Shown here: in pieces, positions 36,411 through 44,588 of the stretch
Layout: each line of letters opens with the position of its first letter
Numbering within the stretch: position 1 is the first letter of the stretch
Assembly: GCF_026339735.1 (NCBI RefSeq)
Contig: NZ_JAPEQG010000001.1
Coordinates: 4,464,001 to 4,528,000 of the forward strand
Direction of reading: 5' to 3'
DNA: 64,000 nt
From: Streptomyces sp. NBC_01669
GTDB lineage: Bacteria > Actinomycetota > Actinomycetes > Streptomycetales > Streptomycetaceae
Notes under the pieces: generated by a model
Seen by the model: only the letters and a program-made list of their open reading frames with translations
The model's database searches: none
Told to the model about the DNA's origin: nothing
Position numbers and translations under genes: made by a program

Positions 36411-36746
36411 GTGGCTCAGCGCGTAGTGGTCACGCTCTCCGACGACATCGACGGGGGAGCAGCGGCGGAAACGGTCACCTTCGCCCTGGACGGGAAGTCG
36501 TACGAGATCGACCTGAATCCGTCCAATGCAAAGAAACTGCGCAAGGCCCTCGCGCCGTACATGGCGGCCGGCCGTAAGCAGACAAATACCGGCAAGCGCG
36601 GCAAGACTCCCGTCCCGTACCGGCACACCTCGCTGGCGCCCGACCCGGCGGCCGTGCGCGCCTGGGCACGCTCGCACCGGATGGAGGTGCCGGCCCGCGG
36701 CCGGATCCCCAAGAAGGTCTACGAGGCGTTCCGCGACGCCAGTTGA
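36411..36746 (+). CDS. lsrL: Lsr2-family nucleoid protein (LsrL type)
   Basis: A 111-residue xenogeneic-silencer-type H-NS analogue. The N-terminal dimerisation domain AQRVVVTLSDDIDGGAAAET, then VTFALDGKSYEIDLNPSNA, is followed by a basic linker and the C-terminal AT-hook-like DNA-binding domain, with the core SLAPDPAAVRAWARSHRMEV and PARGRIPKKVYEAFRD carrying the RGR motif that enters A/T-rich minor grooves. S. coelicolor encodes Lsr2 and a paralogue LsrL; position between purS and purC matches LsrL (recalled synteny). The GTG start has GGAAAGGA 9 nt upstream. Confidence 0.92.
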   Translation: MAQRVVVTLSDDIDGGAAAETVTFALDGKSYEIDLNPSNAKKLRKALAPYMAAGRKQTNTGKRGKTPVPYRHTSLAPDPAAVRAWARSHRMEVPARGRIPKKVYEAFRDAS

Positions 36747-36871
36747 ACGACACCCCGCGCAGACCCTGCGGCGACACCCCGGGGCACCGACTTGCGCGAC
36801 ACCCCATCAGGTCGGCTAGAGTCTGGAGCACGCCGAGGGGCAAGGCCGAAAAGCCGGGCCTCACGCAGCGT

Positions 36872-36943
36872 GCGGGTGTAGTTCAGTAGCAGAACATCCC
36901 CCTTCCAGGGGGAAGGCGCAGTGTGCAATTCCTGTCACCCGCT
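36872..36943 (+). tRNA. tRNA-Gly (anticodon UCC) with atypical D- and T-loops
   Basis: A 72-nt molecule: acceptor GCGGGTG/CACCCGC, D-arm GTTC/GAAC, anticodon stem TCCCC/GGGGA and loop CTTCCAG (anticodon TCC). The D-loop is AGTAGCA, so the usual G18 is A. Positions 53-56 read GTGC instead of GTTC, and the T-stem pairs poorly (CAGTG against CCTGT; a shifted 4-bp GCAG/CTGT is better). The neighbouring tRNA-Gly(GCC) is fully canonical. It may be a normal but divergent decoder of GGA codons or a specialised tRNA. Confidence 0.88.
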
Positions 36944-37024
36944 CTGCATCGCTCTTCACAACCACTCCGGTGGATCGGGTAGAGTGGTGTTCGCACCGCC
37001 CAGTGAAAGCTGAGCGGCAGCAAT

Positions 37025-37097
37025 GCGGACGTGGCTCAGTTGGTAGAGCATCACCTTGCCAAGGTGAGGGTCGCGAGTTCGAATCTCGTCGTCCGCT
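37025..37097 (+). tRNA. tRNA-Gly (anticodon GCC), copy 1
   Basis: A 73-nt canonical cloverleaf: acceptor GCGGACG/CGTCCGC, D-loop with TTGG, anticodon loop TTGCCAA, T-loop GTTCGAATC. Confidence 0.97.
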
Positions 37098-37103
37098 CTT
37101 GAT

Positions 37104-37137
37104 CGAAGGCCCTGGTCGATATCGACCAGGGCCTTCG
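37104..37137 (+). terminator. Terminator after the tRNA-Gly pair
   Basis: A perfect 34-nt palindrome (two 17-nt arms), starting 7 nt after tRNA-Gly(GCC). Confidence 0.85.
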
Positions 37138-37239
37138 TCGTATTCCGACACCCGTCATCCCGCCCCGCATGACGTTTGTCATGGGCAGTGGCGACAGCTC
37201 GCACTGCTCTCCGCCGTGATCCGGCGGAAGTCTGAGGAC

Positions 37240-37475
37240 ATGACCAGCGATGAATGCGTGATCGAGGCGGACGGGGTGCGGCGCCGCTATGCCGGCGGCT
37301 TCGAGGCTGTGAGCGGGATCTCCTTCTCCGTGGCGCGCGGCGAGATCTTCGCGCTGCTCGGGACGAACGGCGCGGGCAAGACATCCACCGTCGAATTGCT
37401 GGAGGGACTGGCCCGGCCCGACGGCGGGGTCGTACGGGTGCTCGGCCACGACCCGTACCGCGAGCGCGCCGCCGT
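37240..37475 (+). pseudogene. 5' fragment of an ABC-transporter ATPase gene
   Basis: ATG 37240 opens a normal ABC ATPase: VIEADGVRRRYAGGFEAVSG, Walker A LLGTNGAGKTSTVELLEGLA, then RPDGGVVRVLGHDPYRERAA. After about 78 residues family similarity stops and the frame runs on to a stop at 37545 over kinase sequence. The Q-loop, signature motif and Walker B are missing, so no active ATPase can be made. The 3' part of this gene and any permease partner have been lost by deletion to the sensor kinase. Confidence 0.82.
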
Positions 37476-37795
37476 CGGCCGCCGTGCAGTCGGCGCTCGG
37501 CTGGGCGGTGCGGGAGGCGGCCACCAATGTGCTGCGGCACGGTGACCCACGGCTCTGCACGATCCGGCTCAGCGCCTCGGCGGACAGGGTGGTGCTGAAC
37601 GTGGAGAACGACGGGGCACCGTGCACGGCGGCCGGAGAGAGCGGTTCCGGGCTGGCCGGGCTACGGGAGCGGCTCGGCGTCCTCGGCGGCTCGCTGGACG
37701 CAGCCCCGGTGGGCGATGGGCTGTTCAGGCTGACGGCGAAGATCCCGCTGACCCGCGGGGAAAGCCGTCCGGCGGTTCTGGAGGGGCGGCGATGA
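37476..37795 (+). pseudogene. 3' fragment of a DesK/NarL-type sensor histidine kinase gene
   Basis: Begins abruptly at about 37476 with the ATPase lobe: ALGWAVREAATNVLRHGDPR (N box), VVLNVENDGAPC (G1-like) and GSGLAGLRERLGVLGGSLDA (G2). Sensor, transmembrane and His-phosphoacceptor regions are absent. The stop overlaps the response-regulator start as ATGA, the normal arrangement for an intact kinase-regulator pair. A single deletion fusing the ABC ATPase to this kinase explains both fragments; the exact junction is uncertain by several bases. Confidence 0.82.
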
Positions 37796-38403
37796 CCGCG
37801 ATACGGGTACTGCTCGCCGACGACGAGCATCTGATCCGGGGCGCGCCGGCCGCGCTGCTCGCGCTGGAGGACGACCTCGTCGTGGTCGCGGAGGCGGCGA
37901 CCGGTCCGGAGGCGCTCGCCATGGCGCGCGCCCACCGCCCCGATGTCGCGGTGCTCGATCTGGAGATGCCGGGTGCGGACGGTGTGAGTGTGGCCACATC
38001 GCTACGGGCTGAACTGCCCGGCTGCCGAACCATGATCGTGACGAGTCATGGCCGCCCCGGACATCTGAAACGGGCGCTCACGGCGGGCGTGCGGGCGTTC
38101 GTCCCGAAGACGGTCAGCGCCCGGCAGCTGGCCGGCATCATCCGTACCGTCCACGCCGGGAACCGTTATGTGGACCCGGAGTTGGCGGCCGACGCGATCT
38201 CCGCCGGGGACTCGCCGCTGACGGCACGCGAGGCCGAGGTACTGGAACTGGCGGCGGACGGGGCGCCAGTTGCGGAGATCGCGGAGCGGGCGTCGCTGTC
38301 GCAGGGAACCGTACGGAACTACCTCTCCGCGGCCGCTTCGAAGCTCGGTGCGGAGAACCGTCATGCGGCGGTGCGTCTCGCGCGGGAGCGCGGATGGGTA
38401 TAG
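37792..38403 (+). CDS. NarL/LuxR-family response regulator
   Basis: A 203-residue regulator. Receiver domain: acidic pair LLADDEHL, phosphoacceptor Asp56 in VAVLDLEMPGADG, Thr in MIVTSHG and Lys in AFVPKTVSA. LuxR-type helix-turn-helix: LTAREAEVLELAADGAPVAE, then IAERASLSQGTVRNYLSAAA. It is complete, but its cognate kinase is truncated just upstream. The equivalent S. coelicolor locus, as recalled, has ABC ATPase, permease, kinase and regulator in this place. Confidence 0.9.
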   Translation: MTAIRVLLADDEHLIRGAPAALLALEDDLVVVAEAATGPEALAMARAHRPDVAVLDLEMPGADGVSVATSLRAELPGCRTMIVTSHGRPGHLKRALTAGVRAFVPKTVSARQLAGIIRTVHAGNRYVDPELAADAISAGDSPLTAREAEVLELAADGAPVAEIAERASLSQGTVRNYLSAAASKLGAENRHAAVRLARERGWV

Positions 38404-38425
38404 TAGGCATCGCGCTTCGGCGCAT

Positions 38426-38498
38426 GCGAACGTAGCTCAGCTGGTAGAGCGCAACCTTGCCAAGGTTGAGGTCGCGAGTTCGAACCTCGTCGTTCGCT
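38426..38498 (+). tRNA. tRNA-Gly (anticodon GCC), copy 2
   Basis: A 73-nt canonical cloverleaf: acceptor GCGAACG/CGTTCGC, anticodon loop TTGCCAA, T-arm AGTTCGAACC. It differs from copy 1 in acceptor and anticodon stems. Confidence 0.97.
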
Positions 38499-38504
38499 CC
38501 ACAC

Positions 38505-38538
38505 AAGAAGGCCCCGGTCCTGCGACCGGGGCCTTCTT
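38505..38538. terminator. Terminator shared by tRNA-Gly copy 2 and purC
   Basis: A perfect 15-bp stem (38505-38519 with 38524-38538) with a CTGC loop between convergent tRNA-Gly and purC; a TTCTTC pyrimidine tail on the tRNA side. Confidence 0.85.
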
Positions 38539-38544
38539 CATGTC

Positions 38545-39444
38545 CTACTGCCAGGTGGTGCCGGTGAGGAGTTCGTACGCCTCCAGGTACTTCGCCCGGG
38601 TCGCGTCGACGATCTCCTGCGGCAGCGCCGGCGGCGGCTGCTCGCTCTTCCGGTCCCAGCCGGAGGCCGGCGAGGTCAGCCAGTCGCGCACGAACTGCTT
38701 GTCGTACGAGGGCTGCGCCTTGCCCGGCTCCCAGGCGGCGGCCGGCCAGAAGCGGGACGAGTCCGGGGTCAGCACCTCGTCCGCGATGATCAGGTCCTCG
38801 CCGTCGAAGCCGAACTCGAACTTGGTGTCGGCGAGGATGATGCCGCGCTCGCGGGCGATGTCGCGGGCCCGGGTGTAGATGTCGAGGGTGGTGCGGCGCA
38901 GCAGGGCCGCGGTCTCCGCACCGACCTCGCGCGCCACTTCCTCGTACGACACGTTCTCGTCGTGGTCACCGACGGCCGCCTTGGTGGCGGGGGTGAAGAT
39001 CGGTGCCGGAAGTTCGGATCCGTCGACGAGCCCCTCGGGGAGGGCGAGTCCGCAGACCGTACGGGACTCGTTGTACTCGACGAGGCCCGAGCCGGTGAGA
39101 TAGCCGCGGGCGACGCACTCGACGGGGACCATCCGCAGCGACGTGCAGATCAGCGTCCGCCCGGCCCAGTCGGCGGGGGCTCCGGCGGGGAGCTCCGTGG
39201 ACAGGACGTGGTTCGGGACGAGATCGGACAGCTGGTCGAACCACCACAGCGAGAGCTGGGTGAGGACACGGCCCTTGTCGGGGATCTCGGTGGGCAGGAC
39301 CCAGTCGTACGCGGACATACGGTCGCTGGCGACCATGACGAGGTCGCCCGCCTCGTTCCGGTACAGGTCGCGCACCTTGCCGGTGTGGAGGTGGGTGAGT
39401 CCGGGGACCACCACCGGCTCGGGCTTTTCTACAAATCCGGACAC
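38545..39444 (-). CDS. purC: SAICAR synthase
   Basis: Phosphoribosylaminoimidazole-succinocarboxamide synthase, joining aspartate to CAIR with ATP. The 299-residue length is typical of the actinobacterial/yeast-like class. Segments: HLHTGKVRDLYRNEAGDLVM, ASDRMSAYDWVLPTEIPDKG, ECVARGYLTGSGLVEYNES, LADTKFEFGFDGEDLIIADE, EVLTPDSSRFWPAAAWEPGK. GTG 39444 has GGAGG 4 nt upstream. Single gene. Confidence 0.97.
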   Translation of the reverse strand: MSGFVEKPEPVVVPGLTHLHTGKVRDLYRNEAGDLVMVASDRMSAYDWVLPTEIPDKGRVLTQLSLWWFDQLSDLVPNHVLSTELPAGAPADWAGRTLICTSLRMVPVECVARGYLTGSGLVEYNESRTVCGLALPEGLVDGSELPAPIFTPATKAAVGDHDENVSYEEVAREVGAETAALLRRTTLDIYTRARDIARERGIILADTKFEFGFDGEDLIIADEVLTPDSSRFWPAAAWEPGKAQPSYDKQFVRDWLTSPASGWDRKSEQPPPALPQEIVDATRAKYLEAYELLTGTTWQ

Positions 39445-39555
39445 GCTGCCTCCGCGTAGGTTGATCCAGGAGTCGTTCCGATTCTCCCGTATCGGGTGGG
39501 ATGGGGGGAGCGGGGGGGTTGAGAACCACCCGCAGGTGACTCCGGACGGCCCTTC

Positions 39556-41019
39556 TCAGCCGCGTTTGCAGATGCGGTCGAGGAGATTGGCAGTGGCGCG
39601 CTGGATGCGGGTGTCCACGTGGCCGGGGCGGTCCAGGGCCGGGGACCAGGCGAAGGTGCCGGAGGCGAAGACGAGGGCGCCGGACGGGGCGCGGTAGAGG
39701 GACGTCTCCTGGTGGCGCGTCGCGCCTTCGCCGTCCCGGTACGGGGAGTGGGCGAGCAGAATGCGGTTGTCGTGCTCCGGGAGGGCGGTGCGCGGGAAGT
39801 AGCGGTCGGCCTCGCCCGCTACCAGTCCGTCGATCTCGTCGCCCTCGCCCGCCCCGGTCGCGTCCCAGAGCCAGTGCTCCGCGTTCCGCACGACCAGAGG
39901 GTGGGGGTCCGGGACCCGGCCCGCGTACTGGATGCCGAGGAGCTGCTGCTCGGCCCGGTCGACCTCGCGCCAGAGCGCGGGCCTGCCCGGGCCGCGGCGT
40001 TTGCGGCAGGTGAGCAGGCGGTCCGGGACACCGGACGGTGACGGGGAGAGGCTGACCTGCCAGTACATGGAATTGGCGGAGAGGAAGACGAGCGAGGTGC
40101 CGCCGTCGCGCGCCGCTTCCACGGTGCGGCGCATCGGGACCGACCAGTACTCGTCGTGGCCCGGGAAGACCAGGCCCCGGTAGCGGCCGACGTCGATCCG
40201 GCCGGCGTGCAGATCGCGGGTGTCCGCGTACGCGATGTCGTAGCCGTACCGCTCGGCCCAGCGGATGAAGTCGTAGGCATGACCGACATGGAGAGGCAGG
40301 CCCGCGCCCGCGTACGGACGGTCGAAGGAGACGGTGACCGCCGCGTCCTCCTCGCCGAGCAGCCGGCCCTGTTCGTCCCACGCGTGGTAGAGGCTGGCGC
40401 CGGTGCGGCCGTCCTCGGGGTAGAGGTTGTACGCCTGCCAGGTGATGTCCGGCAGGACGAGCAGCAGATCGGCCGGATGGTCGTCGCGGACCGTGAACGG
40501 GATGTGGGAGCGGTAGCCGTCGACCGTGGTGAGCACGGCGACGTAGGCGCCGATCGACCAGTAGGCGGGAATCTGCAGCCGCCAGGACTGCCACCAGTGG
40601 TGGCAGGAGACCGTGCGGTCGGCGGTGAGCGGGGCGGGCTGGACGATGCCGGAGAGCCGCGGGCTTGTGGTGATCTTGGCGGCGCCGTCGCCCCCGTAGT
40701 GACCGATGCGGTAGATGTCGACGGTGAACTGCTGCGGCGGGTCCACGGTGATGTGGAAGTCGATCGCCTCACCGGGGGCCGCGGCGCCCGTCGAGATGAA
40801 GCCCTTGATCTGACGGTGGACGTCGTCGGCGGTACGGGTGCCTCCGCCGGTGGAGCCGCGGGCCAGCGTGGGATCGGCGTACCAGGGGACGACCTGGCCG
40901 GTGTCGTCGAAGTAGTTCTCGCTGCCGCGGAGCCAGGGCAGGGGGCCCTGGCCGAACGGGTCGGAGACGGCATGCGCGAGGGCACCCGATTCCCATCGGC
41001 GAATCTGCTCCGCCCCCAT
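39556..41019 (-). CDS. N,N-dimethylformamidase beta-subunit-like protein
   Basis: A 487-residue protein matching the large-subunit domain of N,N-dimethylformamidase, widespread in actinomycetes as a stand-alone protein. Features: PWLRGSENYFDDTGQVVPWY, IDFHITVDPPQQFTVDIYRI, LLVLPDITWQAYNLYPEDGR, VGHAYDFIRWAERYGYDIAY, LVFPGHDEYWSVPMRRTVEA. No signal peptide. No small subunit is adjacent, so dimethylformamide hydrolysis should not be assumed. ATG 41019 has GGGAGGG 7 nt upstream. Confidence 0.85.
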   Translation of the reverse strand: MGAEQIRRWESGALAHAVSDPFGQGPLPWLRGSENYFDDTGQVVPWYADPTLARGSTGGGTRTADDVHRQIKGFISTGAAAPGEAIDFHITVDPPQQFTVDIYRIGHYGGDGAAKITTSPRLSGIVQPAPLTADRTVSCHHWWQSWRLQIPAYWSIGAYVAVLTTVDGYRSHIPFTVRDDHPADLLLVLPDITWQAYNLYPEDGRTGASLYHAWDEQGRLLGEEDAAVTVSFDRPYAGAGLPLHVGHAYDFIRWAERYGYDIAYADTRDLHAGRIDVGRYRGLVFPGHDEYWSVPMRRTVEAARDGGTSLVFLSANSMYWQVSLSPSPSGVPDRLLTCRKRRGPGRPALWREVDRAEQQLLGIQYAGRVPDPHPLVVRNAEHWLWDATGAGEGDEIDGLVAGEADRYFPRTALPEHDNRILLAHSPYRDGEGATRHQETSLYRAPSGALVFASGTFAWSPALDRPGHVDTRIQRATANLLDRICKRG

Positions 41020-41206
41020 GGCGCTTCCCTCCCTCAAGTCCCCCGGGACAACGGTGATGCGTCGACTGTCAGCGTCGATCCCCAGCACATCACATAACGC
41101 ATGCACTCCGTCACCGTTCGTCGCGAATTGACGAGAACGGAGCGCTGACTTCCGGATCGTGTGACCGGCGAGTCCATGACCCACGGGTACGGAGTGCACC
41201 CGTGAG

Positions 41207-42976
41207 TCAGACGAGGCGGACGGGTTTGTCGGTGCGGACGCCCACCGAGGCGAGCCACGAACGCAGCGGTCCGGCGTCGCCGTCCTCGACCAGACTGAGG
41301 ACCGGGCTGCCGAGATCGGCCCGGCGCTCGCCGTCGACCAGCAGCGCGGGCCCGTCGAGCCAGTCCAGGCCGGGCGCCGCACCTGCCGTGTCCACGGCGG
41401 CGCAGCAGACCATCGCCGCGACATGGTCGGCGAGCAGCTCCGTACCCGTACGGGGCGGCTGGAGCGGGAAGAGCGGCAGCGGGTCGGGTCCCCAGAAGTC
41501 CAGGACATCCCCGCCGGAGGCCGTGCAGGCACCGGAGACACCGGCTGCCGGGGGGCCCGGCGGGAGCTGCGGGGCCGTGGCCTCCTCGCGTGCCACGGCG
41601 GCACTGATCCCGGCGGCGAGCTCCTCGCTGCGGCCGCCCCGGCCGGCCAGATGCTCGACGACCCGAGCCAGTGTCGGCACGGCGACGTCCACGGGATCGG
41701 CGCCGTGCGATCCGCGGGTCGCACGGCCTTTGTCCTCCTCCGCGGCCGCCGGCGCATGCCGTACGCCCAGTGCGTCCAGGACGCGGTGGAGACGGGCCGC
41801 CTCGGTGCGCCACTTCCGGTCGACGACCTCCTCCGGATACTGCTGCCAGTCGACCGGGGACCAGTCCGGACCGGTCTCAGCCGGACCCCCGTGGAAGAGC
41901 CGGGCGGCCAGCAGCGAGGCCGCTTCGTCGGCCGCTCCGGGCTCCTCCAGGAGGTCGCAGGCGGGGCGCTCGCCGAGCCGGGAGGTGAAGCCCTCGGCAA
42001 GCCGGTCGCGCCGGGAGAGCTCGGTGAGGGCGGAGACGACACCGGCGTCGAGCCGGGACGGCCAGCGGCCCATCCGCCAGGCCGGCAGCGCGACCCGGGT
42101 GAGCAGCCGGTCCCAGCCCGCGTAGGCGAGACCGACCTGCTCCTGGGCTACGATCCGCAGCCCGTAGTCCACAGCCTGTGCACGCTCGGACGCGGCCGCG
42201 GCGACAGCCCGCTCCATTGCTGCGGCATGACCACGACAGGTGCGGAGCAACAGCCGGGCGATCCAGCCGACGAAGCGGCGCGGCACTCTGCGCAGCGTCG
42301 CGAGCGGTCCGGGCACGGGCGCGTCCGCGTCGGCGACCGCGCCGTCCAGCCCCCGGACGAAACGGCGGGCGGCGGCTATGTCGGGATGGGCGGAGGGGCC
42401 CGTGCCCGCGACGACCGGGGCGAGCACCGCCCGTAGCTCCGCGACCCGCATCCACCACAGGAACGGCGAACCGATGACGAGCACGGGTGCCGCCTGCACG
42501 CCATGACGGCGGCCGCCGGAAACGGCGGGGCGGCCCACGGAGCCCTCCGTCCGCTGCGCGGAGGGGTGGGTCCGGTCCTCCAGCCAGCTGTCGCAGTCGG
42601 GCGTGAGAGCTATGGCCGACGGCGCGGGGACGCCGAGCCGGTCGGCGAGGTCCCGGACCAGCCGGTAGAGATCGGGGGCGGCCTGTTCGCTGAGCGGGAC
42701 CGTCGGACTGACCGCAGGTCTCGCCCGCGCGATCGCGACCGAGACCGCGACGGCGCCCAGCAGCACGAGCACGGCGCAGGCCGTCACCGCCCAGCGCACG
42801 GCGTACCAGCCGCCACCGCCGATACGGCCCTGCGCACCCGCGACGAGCAGCACGACGGCGACCGCCGCCGGCAGCAGGGCCGCGGCCGTTGCCCTGCTGC
42901 GAATGCGCAGCAGGGCGAGCGCTCGGGCGCGCGCAGCCTGCGCGCCCAGCTCCTCACCAGTACCGGTACCGGACAC
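41207..42976 (-). CDS. Membrane protein with degenerate M48-like domain
   Basis: A 589-residue protein with two N-terminal transmembrane segments (ATAAALLPAAVAVVLLVAG; WAVTACAVLVLLGAVAVSVA) followed by a region resembling the cytoplasmic part of M48 (HtpX/Ste24) peptidases: DLYRLVRDLADRLGVPAPSA, LVIGSPFLWWMRVAELRAVL. In active M48 enzymes AELRAVLAHELGH follows; here it reads AELRAVLAPVVAG, so both zinc histidines and the catalytic Glu are gone. The C-terminal 250 residues are unrecognised. Probably a non-catalytic paralogue. GTG 42976 has GGGGGTGA upstream. Confidence 0.8.
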   Translation of the reverse strand: MSGTGTGEELGAQAARARALALLRIRSRATAAALLPAAVAVVLLVAGAQGRIGGGGWYAVRWAVTACAVLVLLGAVAVSVAIARARPAVSPTVPLSEQAAPDLYRLVRDLADRLGVPAPSAIALTPDCDSWLEDRTHPSAQRTEGSVGRPAVSGGRRHGVQAAPVLVIGSPFLWWMRVAELRAVLAPVVAGTGPSAHPDIAAARRFVRGLDGAVADADAPVPGPLATLRRVPRRFVGWIARLLLRTCRGHAAAMERAVAAAASERAQAVDYGLRIVAQEQVGLAYAGWDRLLTRVALPAWRMGRWPSRLDAGVVSALTELSRRDRLAEGFTSRLGERPACDLLEEPGAADEAASLLAARLFHGGPAETGPDWSPVDWQQYPEEVVDRKWRTEAARLHRVLDALGVRHAPAAAEEDKGRATRGSHGADPVDVAVPTLARVVEHLAGRGGRSEELAAGISAAVAREEATAPQLPPGPPAAGVSGACTASGGDVLDFWGPDPLPLFPLQPPRTGTELLADHVAAMVCCAAVDTAGAAPGLDWLDGPALLVDGERRADLGSPVLSLVEDGDAGPLRSWLASVGVRTDKPVRLV

Positions 42977-43201
42977 GGCCGGACGTCACCCCCTCTGCCC
43001 CCGCGGCGGTATTGCTCACTCCCCCACTGTGGCACCCGTCACAGACATCGCAATGCCGGTGGGCCAAGTGCCGGAACGCCTGCGCCGCACCCTAGTTGGG
43101 GCCTCGGCGGGCGTCATCCGGATAGCCCATCCGTCACTCGATGGAATGGCTTTGGGTAAAGGTGCTGACGCGCCGGTACCCATAGGGCAAGGGCATGACG
43201 T

Positions 43202-43232
43202 CGCCCCCTCGGGCCCGAGGCCCGAGGGGGCG
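43202..43232 (-). terminator. Terminator of purD
   Basis: A 12-bp GC-rich stem (43202-43213 with 43221-43232) and 7-nt loop, 25 nt past the purD stop. Confidence 0.75.
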
Positions 43233-43256
43233 AAATGGAGGTACCGGAGCGGCCGA

Positions 43257-44507
<1,251 letters not shown>

Positions 44508-44588
44508 GGGGTGCAGCCTAGCCGCCGGGGCACGGCGGCCTTGACGGGCACCGCTCCGTGGACACCCCGTGGAGCGGCTTCCTGACCG

